Assembly (NCBI GenBank): GCA_027943335.1
Contig: BSBK01005646.1
Span: 126,501-190,500 of the forward strand
Length of the DNA stretch: 64,000 nucleotides
From: Chamaecyparis obtusa
Taxonomy: Eukaryota; Streptophyta; Pinopsida; Cupressales; Cupressaceae
Direction of reading: 5' to 3'
Position numbers and translations under genes: made by a program. Of the stretch, positions 1 through 12,700 are shown in pieces. Position 1 is the first letter of the stretch; each line of letters begins with the position of its first letter. The notes beneath the pieces are model-generated. The model was not told the origin of the DNA. It searched no databases and saw nothing but the letters and a program-made list of their open reading frames with translations.

Positions 1-1097
1 GCCTAGGGGACAACGAAATGCCCCTTATCCATTCCTGAAATGAAAAAGTGCCCCCTACACATTCGAATGATTTTTGGCATTAAAAACAAAAAAATGTTCT
101 TTTTAAAAAATTCTTTTTTACCAAAGCAGCAATTTGGGGGGCCCACAAGGTTCGAATTCGTGTCCGTGGACAATAAAATTCAAATGAAGTTTAGCATGGG
201 AAAAAATTCAGTAAAAAATCGTGATTAAATATGTTTAAAATTTAAATTTAAATAAAAATAAATATTTTAAATTTTATATATTAAATAATTTATATTAAAA
301 TTATAAATCTAATATTTAATTTAATTTTTTTAATATTCATCATAATAAACATTAAGTTTTACGTTTTAAATAAAAATATGTTAAAAAACTTATATGTATT
401 AAGTTCATCTGCTGTAGCTCGAGGAATTGGTCCACCTATGGCTTCATCCACAACATTAAGAGAAATAGACTTACTTCAAAATGAGCTGAAAAGCATGGTG
501 AGTTCATATTGTTTTGAGACTTCAGGATTATCGACAAACACTAGCAACACGATGGGATGTTGATCTTGAAGATGTTAGACAGATTGATGAGGAGGAGGTG
601 CAACTTGGATTGGTCGGGCTACCATTGGATGATCCACTTCTGCCAGAGGGAGATACTGACTTAGATGATTTTGAGATTTTGGATATTGATACCTAGAATG
701 AGGCTTAGTTTCGCAGGCTGTGCTTGTAGCTTGTTATATTTTGATGTTTGAGACTTCTGGATACATGTTTGAGACATTTTGATATGGATATTTAAATTGA
801 TAGACCATGGTTTTGATGTTTGAGACTATTGTTATAATGCTGTTATACTGATTTATACTTCTGCTATTATAATTTATGTTGTTATACTACTGTTGTAACT
901 TGTGAATCCGTGATTTATATGCATATTGTCTTGTTGTCATCAATTATCGACATATCTCTCTCTTTCCCTCCGTCTATCTTTGTATATTTTAAAAATTTGT
1001 ATTCTACATGCCCTATTTTTGGCCCTTTTGGAAATGTCCCGGAAATGTGTCCCTTGCTGTCCCCCTGTCCCCATCCCGGAAATGCCATAGAACATAG
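1..1097 (+). mobile_element. hAT-type element, right part, truncated by the window start
   Basis: The right end (1020-1097) carries runs of tcccc/ggaaatg and finishes CCATAGAACATAG, which resembles the right end of the complete hAT at 9002-9711 (CCATGGAGCATAG). The first bases of the window (ctaggggacaacg) look like sequence just inside a left terminus, so the true start is probably a few bases upstream. At 514-696 a plus-strand frame rich in Asp/Glu (WDVDLEDVRQIDEEEVQLG) resembles acidic C-terminal tails of plant hAT transposases. The rest of the transposase is absent. A+T-rich filler occupies 230-360. Confidence 0.6.
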
Positions 1098-1237
1098 TTT
1101 TTAAAACTTGAAGGCATTTCCATAGCTTAGAGATATAGAGAGCAAATAAAATAGAGTTTAACCAATGAATTGTCAAAAATAGATTTTTGTCATTTATATT
1201 CATATTGCTGATTACATAGGCAAATATTCAGTTAACT

Positions 1238-1507
1238 TTTTGAGAGGGCAGTCACCAAATAGTTGTCTAAGTTTGAGATCAAATATTACTCAAGTCTATA
1301 AAGTAACGGAGATTGACATTTATCAGATTTTTAAGAGTGTGTTCACCAAATAGTTGTCTAAGTCTGAGATCAAATATTAGTTGTCTATGAAGTAACTGAG
1401 ATCAACATTTATCAGACTTTTTAAGAAGGCAGTTACCAAATAGTTGTCTAAGTCTGAGATGAAATATTAGCTAAGTCTATGAAGTAACCGAGATCAAAAT
1501 TTATCAG
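1238..1507. repeat. Tandem repeat, three units of about 90 bp
   Basis: The phrase accaaatagttgtctaag recurs at 1254, 1345 and 1435, each followed by a similar block (gagatcaaatattag, gaagtaac, gagat, atttatcaga). The copies are diverged. No coding potential. Confidence 0.85.
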
Positions 1508-2948
1508 ACAACGATCTAGCTACTATTAGGAATTTAGTAAAAGTGAAGGTTATTTTGAAGTGATCCAAGGCTTTATTGTGATTGATCCATATAAGTCCTT
1601 TATATGGAGTAGGATTTAACAAAAGGCATTAGTTTAGTTGAATTAAATGATTAGCAAGCCACTAGTTCCGTTAATACCTAGCTTGCAACTACTATTTTAG
1701 CTGGAGACAAATGTTAATGAAAAATAAAATATATTAATTAAAAATTAAAAATTATATTAATTATATATATTAAAAATTGAATATATTAATTAGATATTAA
1801 AAATTAAATATATACATTATAAATCTTACATTATTTATTAATGCGGGACTATAGTTAAGTGTGACATTTAAATAAAAGGTCCATTTATTTATAACACATC
1901 GGAAGTATAAATTGTAAAAAGGGAGTTATGTTAGTTATCCCACATTGGCAAGATAAGTGAATGAACTCTTATGAGAGCGTTATTAAAGAAATCCAATAGC
2001 TCTCTTTCTGGCATGCTAGATTGAATATGAATTTGTAAAATATTGGATTAATTCTTCTTCAAGGGTTTGTGAGGGCGAAATCCCTCATGGATGACATTCT
2101 CTTCAAGACATAGTTAGGAGTATTGCTAAGTGCTAAATTAGAGGTAAATCATATTTGTGATAGCTATTACATTCATTTTCCAATAATCAGTTGCCAGGAA
2201 GGGTTTGATAGAAGAAGCTAAGGATATATTGATAACTATCTTTCTATGAATGAACTGCTGAGACGGAATACATTATTTTGGGAAGAATAGAACAGGCCGT
2301 GCATGCCAGATACAGCCCAGAAGTGTACTGCATCAATTTAGGAAGGATTTAAGGGTCCATACAAGACTGAGACTGCCTCCAACAGTGCCGTTTCAGGTCT
2401 GCAGCCCTTAGCACACATTCAAATCAGACTGGAATCATCCTAAACTGGGCTGTACAGGTTAGGAAGCGCCAAAGGAGGGTGCTTTACAGATTTGTTGCTG
2501 TCTTGGAGTGCTATACATGTCCATTTCTAGCCATACCAGGTCAGCAACTGAGTACTGGGCAGCATATATGGTAGGCGTCTCCTGTGTTAACATTGTTTAA
2601 GCAATAATAAACAATAGTAATGTATTATTGACTGAGCATATTTGGAAATATTGTAATGGTATTGTTTTTCCGTATTGGAATATTAAGTTAAATCTGAATA
2701 TTGCATTGTGAGCATCAAAGTGCAAATGGACTTGTTCTATATTTGGTTATTATCACTGTCATTGGTTTAGTAGATGCGATATTGTGTTTCTTGTTGGATT
2801 GGCTTGGTATTTAGTAACTAGTTATCACTGCGAAACATTTAAAAAAAAAGAGTGCAAACTAGGGCAGACCCTTACAGTTCGCTCCTTCCCCGTCAAAGTG
2901 CCATCTATAATAGTGTATAATAGATATAATTTTAAAATGTGTAAAATA
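1508..2948. other. Non-coding flank, no recognised feature
   Basis: Contains an AT-rich patch with repeated attaaaaatta (1715-1830) and otherwise unremarkable sequence without ORFs of note, splice-supported exons or clear repeat ends. Confidence 0.4.
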
Positions 2949-3700
2949 TTATTTATATACTTGTTTGCTCAAAATCCATGGAGCAGGCCGTGCAGATAGC
3001 TCAAGTCATATTTAAGCTGCAATTCAGAGCAGATTCATCAGCTGCTTTGACACTATCTTGCATGCCCCCTGCAATTTACGACGATTGATGCCTTGTCAAA
3101 GTTGGTTGATGACCGCCATTTTCTCCTCCCACTCCTTTGTTTAGGGTTTTCCAAAGATCGGAAACAAAACTAAGGGACAAAATAAAAAAATATTTCCACA
3201 CCAATTCCGCATTGACGTTGATTCCATCCCAAAATTGGCTCTATTTCTAAGTGGTTCAATAATTTTGTGAGTTTTCCTAGGGTTTTGCAATGATTTTTTC
3301 ACGTTTTTTGTCATTTTTAGGGATTTCAACATGATTTTAACACAATTTATATGCAAAAAACCATTAAAAAAATCAGGTCAATGATTTTTTCATGAATTGA
3401 GATTTTTTTTGGGGAGAGAATCGGCATTCTTCGGCTTTCAGGGATTAATTGGGTATAATCACGATTTTTGCAGATTATTGCTGCTCTGATATGAAGTATC
3501 CATAGCTAAAATCAAGAAGTAACGAAGCCAAAGAGTGAAGAGGATGACCTTTAGATAACTGGGTTATGCAAAGAAATAAATTGGAAATGCAGTAGATCAA
3601 CCCGTTTGATATCAAGGAAAATTGGCGATTGTCATGTTTGTTGGATGGAGGAATGAGATATATTTGACACCAGTATGTTAACTCTACTTGCCAATTCAGT
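2949..3700 (+). promoter_or_regulatory. Possible promoter and 5' leader of the RHD3-like gene
   Basis: A TATA-like tttatata sits at about 2952. It is followed by a pyrimidine-rich stretch with tagggttt motifs (about 3142 and 3276; reverse of the plant telo-box AAACCCTA, common in leaders of housekeeping genes). A possible leader-intron acceptor (tttttgcag) ends near 3474. This depends on the first exon at 3704 being real. Confidence 0.22.
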
Positions 3701-3703
3701 CCC

Positions 3704-3755
3704 ATGGCTGTGGGGGCAGATTCTGGTTTGATTGATTATGGTAATGGTGTCTTTG
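3704..3755 (+). CDS. RHD3: Candidate first coding exon of the RHD3-like gene
   Basis: An ATG in a good plant context (cccATGGCT) opens a 17-codon frame reading MAVGADSGLIDYGNGVF, followed by a donor-like ctttg|gtagtt. RHD3 proteins start with a short variable leader and then a segment of the type LIDG-x-G-x-F, so LID..GNGVF with one extra residue is a good fit in the right place. The exon would end with one base of a codon (G), which is phase-compatible with the next visible exon at 6644. The roughly 30-residue segment that normally lies between this motif and GKST was not found from 3756 to 6643. The exon therefore may be real with a missed or lost neighbour, or the match may be chance. Confidence 0.45.
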
Positions 3756-3829
3756 GTAGTTTGACTGGTTGACTTTGTCAGCATCTCGTGATGGTAGTGG
3801 AGGTTCCTGTATTTGAAGGCACTTGATTT

Positions 3830-4446
3830 CATAGTTTGCAGACTTGGACTCGGAGAGTACTTGGCAGGCCCAAAATTTTCAACTCGGCAAAAACTCAATG
3901 AAAACTTGGCAAACACTCGGCAACTTAGAAAGAACTAAAAATTAAAATGTCTTAAAGAAACATAACTTTTTTTGTCAAATTCAATTACAAAATGTATTAA
4001 ATTAAAAATTGACATCTTGAAAGAGAAAATGCATGGTTTTATGGCAAAAGCAGCATGTGAAAAACACATTTTAACCAACATTTTACCTGCATTGACATAT
4101 TTACCCATGGTTTTATGTGTCTATAAAAACACGAGAGTTATACTTGTGAGTACTTGCCTAGAAAATGTATTAAAATCTCTTAAAGAAAAATAATTCTTTT
4201 TGTAAAATTCAATTACAAAATGTATTAAATTAAAAATTGACATCTTGAAAGAGAAAATGCATGGTTTTATAGCAAAAACAGCATGTGAAAAACACATTTT
4301 AACCAACATTTTACCTGCATTGACATTTTTACCCATGGTTTTATGTGTCTACAAAAACGCGAGAGTTATACTTGAGTACTCGCCCAGGAAAAAAAATAGA
4401 GAGTGCTAGGCAACTCGGGGAGTACTCGGAGAGTTTGCAAACTATG
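3830..4446. mobile_element. Non-autonomous hAT element with 8-bp target duplication
   Basis: Termini are CATAGTTTGCAGACT and, inverted at the right, CATAGTTTGCAAACT. Flanking octamers are CTTGATTT (3822-3829) and CTTGATTC (4447-4454), a 7/8 target-site duplication. Subterminal regions are rich in ctcggagagtact motifs in both orientations. The interior carries a 228-bp tandem duplication. It has no transposase, so movement would need enzyme from an autonomous relative. Confidence 0.8.
3950..4400. repeat. Tandem duplication, period 228 bp, inside the hAT element
   Basis: tcaattacaaaatgtatt starts at 3981 and again at 4209. The blocks after it are nearly identical (gcatggttttat, cacattttaaccaac, tgcattgacat, acccatggttttatg, gagagttatacttg). 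Two copies. Confidence 0.9.
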
Positions 4447-6643
4447 CTTGATTCAGTTGGGAAAATGATGTCCTTCAGTGTTGATTGGCTTTCTGGAAGT
4501 GGTGTAGGATTCATTTAGCTTCTATCTGTCTAGCGTGATTTAACAACTATGGAAACATCCATTACTGTTGATTTTTTTGGTGTTTAGGTTTTGTGGTGGT
4601 TGGTTTCTTTGTATGGACTTGTTTTAATGTTTATTTTTTTGATTTTTAGCGGGTGCAATCAAGGTGCTGATTTTCGGTAATATTTTGAACTTTAAGAGTC
4701 CTAGAGAATGCTCTGTGAACATTGTTACGTAGGTATGTTTGGAACATTTTAGTATAATTTTACAGAAGGGTCAATACCAAAAGATGTATTTTTGTAAGAT
4801 TTAACATTTCTCCAAGATGTTTTTTGTATGATTTAACATTTCTCAGTGTTTGGTGAATCAATCTAAATGTAATAATTTAAGTACTCAACCCCTTCCCCAC
4901 CAACCCTATTTGCACCCCACAAAAATCTTAGAATATAGAAAGACCTTATATTAAGAAATAATATTGTGAAAGAACAACCCTGTTTCAAGGATCTTCCAGC
5001 AGATTAGAGAAGGCGGCTGACAGTGTAGAATTGTCTCCCAATTACATAAAGTGTTGATCATTAAATAGTTTTCAACTGTATAGTTTTGTTCTTGTCATAA
5101 TTGTAAGATTTTTCTTACGCTGGTAGGAATTCAATATTAAATGAATTTAATGATTTAGTTGACTAGTAGTGTTTATCTTCCAACAAGTACCCATCTTGTG
5201 TTCTAGCATTCATTCAGACTTGTACTGTGTTTTCTGGGACTTATTTTGCTGCATCTCGCAAGACGAATATGTTTCAAGCTTCTCAACTTAGTTCAGAAAA
5301 CTTGTTTCCTAATTTGTCCACTGAGCCCTCTTTTTGGATGTGGTAGGGATAATTGATGGGGTTGACATCTTGATTGTCTACTTGTTCTAAAATTTCTTTG
5401 ACATCTTGATTTGTCTAGTTGTAAATTTTTTCTTAGAGAAAAGATATTCATGCTACACTTGTGTTGAGCATCAAAATTCTTTTTATTTGGGGCTTTTCTT
5501 CTAAGATTGTTTGTTGAAATTATTCTGGTTTTTCAGTATTTTTGTTGAGACGGTAGATGGAATTTTGAAGTTTTAGTTTTACTGGCATTGCATATTGTTC
5601 AACTGTTTCTAGCATTGGGCCTTTGTTACATGCAGCACACGTGAGAAGAAACTCTCATGCATGGGAAAAGTGATTGCTGTCATGTTCTGACTTCTAAAGA
5701 AAATTCTTTTATAATTTTGCAATATTTTCTTTTTCTGTTTGTCCTTTTATGAAGCTTGATTGAATGATTGGGTCCTTTGATTTTTTGGTTGGAAGACATA
5801 CCATGACTGCCTTTGGGATGGAAATGGTCGAGGGTTCTCTTCTCTACATCAGAGAGGGTTGATTATTTCTTCTTATTCATGGTCTGAGCTTGGGTAACAG
5901 TTGATCTTTATAACTTTTCTATTTTCTTATGAAGTAATGTTGAACACATGTTAGTGGGAGGAGAACTTCCTAGGATTTCTCAGCAAGGCCTTATTAGGCC
6001 AGATCAATATCCTACGGACATCATCAGATTTTATATTCCAACTTTTGTGATGATTAATGTGAATATTGGTCACTTCTGCTACAGTTACAGCTAGCCTCGG
6101 TCTCTAGTATTGGTTTCTATTGGATTCATTGGTGTTTTTTTTGTAAAGGAACCTTCCTTTCTCTTGGTTATTTGCTCTTCATGGATCTGACCTTTCTGAC
6201 TTGGCTAGGATTTACCTGTCCTTTACCCTATCTAGATATTATCTTCTATTATTTCAGGTGTAATTATTTTTCAGTTTGTTTTTATTCATTTCATGTACTA
6301 TCAAGTTTATGGAGATGGGTTTTTGTTATTCTTGGATGTTAATATACTTTTTTTTCTCACTTTTCTTATAAAGAACAATCTCTTCTGCTTACATTGAACA
6401 TGTCCCTTCCTCTTGGTATTTAAGTCTGATAGTCTAAGGGTTTAGTTCTTCTATTCCATGGCAAAGCATAGTAAGAATATTTGCAGTACCATATTCATTT
6501 CTACAGACTATTTTCCTTCTGATATATGGGAAACATGAAATGGAAGCTCTTTTGATTTAACTGCTCTTGTAAACTTGCAATGTTGAAAATTTTGGAAATC
6601 ACACAAATTTAGCAATTTGTGCTTTGTGTTCTATCTGTGACAG
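4447..6643. other. T-rich intronic sequence, no feature recognised
   Basis: High T content, as in plant introns. I read it in all frames for the exon expected just before the P-loop (ending in a MGPQSSG-like stretch) and did not find it. No complete repeat element seen. Confidence 0.5.
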
Positions 6644-6710
6644 GAAAAAGTACACTTTTGAATCATCTTTTCCATACAAATTTCAGGGAGATGGATGCTT
6701 TCAAGGGCAG
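6644..6710 (+). CDS. RHD3: RHD3-like exon with P-loop GKST
   Basis: Acceptor ctgtgacag at 6643, donor cag|gttagt. Encodes residues 1-22 plus two bases: [10 protein letters not shown], then [11 protein letters not shown]. The first Gly codon is split, with one base supplied by the upstream exon. GKST is the nucleotide-binding end of G1. Confidence 0.93.
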
Positions 6711-9700
6711 GTTAGTTCCTTATTCCTTGTATGCTTTTGTTTCTTAATGTATAATGTTTCATATATATCCAGGAGGAATGAATTTGTTATCACTTTTTGT
6801 AGGTCTCAAACAACACAAGGTATTTGGCTTTCACAGGCTGTTGGCATTGACCCTTGTACTCTAGTTATGGACTTGGAGGGTACAGATGGGAGAGAAAGAG
6901 GAGAGGTGATATTTTCTTTAACAATATGTTATCCTTCTCCTTTAATGCACCCTTTTAACGTTTCATCTTGTTTATTGTCTGTTCACTATTGGTCTTGAGC
7001 AGCTTTGAAGAGAACTTTTTCCAAATTAGGTTATTACATCTTTAAGCACCATACATATTTATAGTACTCATTGCTATTACACATCAACAGATGTTTCTAT
7101 CCACAAATTCTACAGTGACAAGTGCATTGTTGGCCGTGATAAGATCAACAATTGATTTTGATGTGGGAAAGCATATAAGTTCAAGCTTTGACCTTATATT
7201 TAGCAACATGATAGTTTTCTTTGCCTTTCGGAATACACATTTATTTATTTTGGTCTTATGCTAAGATGAGATGACATTGAATTGTGGGAACTAATTTAGA
7301 AGTCTGGTTTTATGGGTACGTGGATTTAAAATACATTCTGAAGCCCTTTTGACTGTAAAATTTTGTAGACCAGGGAATGACTTGTTCCTATGTAAGCCCA
7401 TTCCTTCCATCACTAAACACGTTACTAAATATGCAGACGTCTTTTTCTTGTACATACTGATAGTTGGAAGTCTGAAGTCTATTACTTAATGTGCTTAATT
7501 TCCTCATTGCAGATATCACTTTCTTTTTCTAATCAAGAACGTTCGTGTTAATCTGTACCCCTTAGGGCTTATTGACTCAGAATGTTTAAATCTAGGTTTC
7601 TGAAAGCTGTGAACCATAGATGTACTACTGGCAAAGTACTCTCCGAGTTGCAAAAACTGGCCGAGTTTTCTGGCCTAGCGAATTTTTATGACTTTTACTG
7701 GCACCAAAAACTTGCCGAATTTTTGCCGAGTACTTGCTGAGTTTTTGCCAAAAACTCTGTCGTAGTTTTATAACAGCACTTAAAGGCAAAAAACGACCCA
7801 AATTAATTTCATTTCTCATTTCGTCACTTGTATTTTGCTGAGAGGGGGAAAATAGTCTTCCAAACACTTCTATTCCAAACACTTGCAAACTGATTTCTAT
7901 CGATTTCAAGCGGATTTGAGGCAGACTTGAAGTAGATTTGAGATGGTTTTTGAAGAGGATGACATCAATGATTTGGAGAGGTAGGCTATGGAGGAGGGAG
8001 GTGGATTTGGTTTCACACTAGATGACATTGAGTCGAATGAGTAGTCATTGCTAGTGCTAGGAGAAGCTAGAGGCAGAGATACATCCAGGATGGAGGACGA
8101 GCCACAGACTGAGTTAGACATACCGAGTGAAGAGGCACAGTCATGTCCAGTGCAGACTTCTACGACTAGACCCTCTAATTTGACCTCTCCCTTAGTTTTT
8201 ACTAGAGCTGGGAAGAGGAAGATGTAATTGTAATGATGTATTGACTTTTAGTTTTACATAAATTATTTACTATTTTGCCTCCAGCCATCAGCATTCCTCA
8301 GGAGAATGCGATTTTGTACCCACTTTATGTTTAAATATATCTAGATTAAGCTTGTTTCTTTTGTGTTCTCATTTATTGACTCATTGGATGTATCCTCTCA
8401 TTGAATTTTGCAAAAAATAACGCATTTCTAATTAAATTTAAGCAATTTTTCAAGTTCCTGAGTTTTTGTTGAAAACTGGCCGAGTTTTTCCTGATTTTTT
8501 TTTCAGGCCTTGTTGAGTTTTCCAACTATGCTATGAACACTGAAACTTAATCACTTTGTCTTGTTTGATCATGGCTGTTTTCACTTCTTATTTGCTCTGT
8601 TCTTCTGTAACTGTGAAACATAGTCAGCTTTAATGGACAATATATTCTGGTTACAGGTAACTAAACCATCAAGGTTATACCTCCAGCCTTGGTCACATTG
8701 GGATCATACACCTCTTGCACCAAGCAGTGATGACCCTTACATATTGCAGCAATTCTCACTGCTCATATTATAGGTCATTAAGACAATATGAACATTATAT
8801 CTCCAGTCTTAATCACACTGTTATCATACAGCTCTGGCACCAAGTGATGATGATGACCCTTACAGATTGGAACAATTTTAGTTCTGTGCAAAGAGCTGCA
8901 GTCAAGGTCAATGTAAATTGTACAGAGTTTCTGGTCTTGCAGATCAACATGTGGACAAGTATGATGCAGTTTCTTTAATTGGATTGATAATGGTTAATAA
9001 TCTATGCTCCACGGGGACGCGTCCCCTATGTTTTTTGGCCTGTTCCCGTACTGGGGACGGAATGGGGACAATTTTTTGCCGTCCCCTGAGTTATTCCCAA
9101 TTGGGCAAAATTGGGGACTGTCTTGAAACTTCAATTTTTTTCAGTCGGAATGGGGGGACGAGAATCAGTCCTGAGGACGGTGTTGCCGTCCCTTGTCCGT
9201 CCCCGGGACTGCTTCTCGTCACCCTTTTTCCAGCCGGAACTTGGATGGCGTTTGAGGCTAAAAAAACATTTTAAATTTTTTTTTGTTTGATCACGGGTAA
9301 ACCCTATTTTGATCATTAAAACACTAAAGTCTAACTCTTCTTCTCATTCCTAGTTTTATCATAGCTGCTAAGAGGAAGAAGAAAACATAGAGCAGCAGCA
9401 ACAGTGAGGAAAGATTGCATTTTGGGCATTTTTGCTATATGTACGCCATATTGTTACAATGAAAGTACTTAGTATTTGTCATTTGATAATTTTCCATGTA
9501 TTGAGCTTCTAAAATGTCTATGGTGAATGGTTTATCAATGTTATGATATGAATATTTGAATTCTGTCTCTCTATATAAAAATTCCCCTATTTTTTTAATT
9601 GTCGTCCCTTGAGGTCCCGTCCCCTAAATTTTGTCTTTGACCTGTACCCGTACTGGAAACACGTCCCTGTCCCCTAAAACGTTCCCGTCCCGGAAACTCC

Positions 9701-12700
9701 ATGGAGCATAGTTAATAATCCCTTAAAATTACTTCTGAACCACTTGATTTTCCTTTCAACAATCATTCAGCACTCTTTTCTTTGCAATCCATGAAAATTT
9801 GATTGACTGTGTTATTCCAGCTTCAACCTGGTTTGGCTACCTTTGGTTTATTGCATGGTCTTGAGGTCTAATTTAGACGAGAAGAATCATGGCCATGAGA
9901 TTTTAGTTTTTTGGGTTTTAATATGTTCTATTTGCAGACTCACTATTTTGATGTCTGGTTTTAGCTCCCTGTTAACATTTTTCCTATGGAATTTTTTTGA
10001 TACAATAAATTATTTGAAGACAGTTTATCCCTTTGAGCAAGTTCATTAGGGGCCTCAGTTCTTTAAAACATCAGTTTGAGTGTGAGGAATTCAGTTGAAC
10101 ATGGGGTTTTTATTTAAATCAGTTCAATGCACTGGGTTCCAGAGGCTAATTTAATTCATTTTATTGTGTACGGTGAGTACCCTATCGCCAAAGCAATTCA
10201 AAATCTGGAACCTTAGTTTATATTTAAGTACGAGTTATTGAATCTGGCTTAATTATATTGTCAATGTTGTTCCCTCTTGATGGGGTCAACCATGTCTACT
10301 AGACCCAAAATTTTTATCTAGTTTGTCTGTATTGGGTTCAATGTGTTTATTGGTAACAAAGGTTCCTTTGTTTGAGGAAATGGGTGCTTTACCTAGAATC
10401 CAGAGCCGAGAAAGTTTTTTTCAATTTAAAACTTGTCAACTTTGTAGTCTATCTCAATAAAAAACCTTATCCAAATGCAAGAACTTGCAATAATGCCTTC
10501 AAATAATGAAATTATGGAATAATCAAACTGGTTTAATATTCAATAGTTTGTGTCTAGTTTTATCAACTGCTTTCTTACGTCTTTGACCTTGATTCTAACT
10601 TTGCACCATTTAAAATTTCAATAGTAAGTGCTTTTAGAGAAAATAGATGTGATGAGATTGTTTAATCCTATTTAATTTAATTTAATTTGGTGCTTAGATG
10701 ATCTTCCAAAACCGTTTATGGACCTTGACCTAGCTCCAACCTTGTACACTTGTCTCATTCATGTCATATTGATATTCTCATTAGTTTGTCTTCCATGATA
10801 CTTAGAATTTGAGGTTTTATTTACGTGCTTCAAGCATTAGGCATTGTGGAACTTGAAAAATCAAGATGTGACCTGAGTTTGTCTTCGTATTGGGGATACG
10901 AAGACCTTTTTTTTCCTTTTCAGAAACAACAAGATTTATATCCAAGTCTTGTGAGTACTAGCCCATCATTCAACTCAATAAATCATGGATTGGAGAAACT
11001 TTGAAGATATTCGAATGGAAAAATATTTGAAAATCCCTAGTAGGAACAGATTCGAACCCAGCTAGAAACAAAGAAGGAGAAAGGAATAAGGACAAGGACA
11101 TAAGCACAATTGAATAATCATAGTACAAATCTCACAAAAGCCAAGGAGTGACTTGAGTCGCAAGATAGGAGAGTCATTCTAAATGTGCCCAGCTCAGCTT
11201 CTATTGTAAAAAGGGGAGCAGTTCAAAATTCTCGAAACACGCCCTCAGAGCGGCAAGAAATGAAGAAGACTTTGCCTGTATGCTTCAAAGACACATAAAA
11301 AATATTTGGAGGATCATTGCACAATTTTGAGATAGAAGCCATTCACGAAACACTTGCAAGAGTCAAAGACAGGCCTGAGGACTTCATCCATTAGCGGAGG
11401 TCTTCCATATGCAAGAAAGTTTCATCTGCTGAACATAGATACATGATGGCATAAACATGTACCAAATCTTAGAAATTTCATCATGGATATTGGGAATTGC
11501 TCCAAAATTCGAAGGGTCTGGCGTATTTGTCCCTAAGAGTGTGGAGATAGCAGCATCAAAGAAAGCCTGAGAGATCTTGCGAGTTCATCGTTCAAATGAA
11601 GTTCATAGGAAAGCAAGTCAATGTCCCTGATTGGTTCACCCATGTCCTTTGTCTGCGACAGCAACAATGATGATACAAGAGCTTCATGGGTTTCAAACAG
11701 GTAGAAATGTACGATGCCCATTCAAGGCACGAATCTGGTATGCTAGAGGTTAATCCTCTAAGGTAGGGCCTGCGAACAACACTTTCAGCTTCGAGGAGGA
11801 AATATGTTTGGAGAAGGAAGTTCGAATGCAGAGTTCAGGGACATGCATATCACACGGGATAAAAGAGGGCTTTTGATGACCAATTCACCTTTCGGCACCC
11901 CCCTCCAAATTGTGCAAACAATGAAGGAATCTGTGCAAATAGAAAATCCGTAACTTGCCCAAAATCCCGGTCATGTACTCTCTCAGGCGCATTTTGAGGG
12001 GAGTCGCGAACTTTTTCAAAACCGAAGTAATCCGCCACAACATAGGAAATGTGCCCAAACATGAAGAATTGCGCACTTTCACATCACTCACGAAACATTG
12101 CCCAAAGCATTAAATCCATCACCCTTACGAAATCCCGCTCCGACTCTCTTAAATGTGAAATGAGTATAGTTGTGGATAGTGCGAAAACATAAAATCCTTC
12201 GCAACCTCCAAATCCCGTCCAAGGGTCTTTTCGGGCGCAATATAGAAGTGGTCATGGAATCAAGGAAAATATTGAATGAAATGTTTAAGGAACAAAAATT
12301 TGGCACCTCCCCTCTTGCGCACTCACACTACATTTTAATGTTGGTCAATAAAATATTGCTCAAGAAAGGTAAAACATGTTTAGCACTAAATGAGGAAGTG
12401 AAGGAGTCATCAATGAAGGACATCAAAATGCGCTTAGAGCGCAATTGCCAATGCAATCCCTCACACTCATAAGGATGTGCTCACGGGAAGAAATGTTGAA
12501 GTTATTATGATGAACAATGGAATAAAGTCTCGGCACAAAAAATTTAATGTCCGTAAAAATCACAAAATTGGTGCATGGGACCTTGGTGATCATGAAATTT
12601 TGAAGAGATTAGACAATGAGTAATCTTGGCCTGCGATGAAATCAATGAACAACGATGAGATTTGGAATTCAAGTTGAGTTGAAAATAAATCAATTTTTTT

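Noticed and set aside
5581..5640. Frame reading GIAYCSTVSSIGP that looks like the segment before the P-loop
   Set aside because: Alignment with the RHD3 segment needs several gaps, the Met-Gly-Pro-Gln core is absent, and no acceptor/donor pair frames it.
6624..6998. 124-codon single-exon ORF
   Set aside because: It runs through a 92-bp intron. Splice sites at 6710 and 6803 give the true RHD3 reading.
7906..8121. Minus-strand Ser-rich ORF
   Set aside because: Antisense to the acidic tail of a hAT transposase; its composition is a shadow of the Asp/Glu codons.
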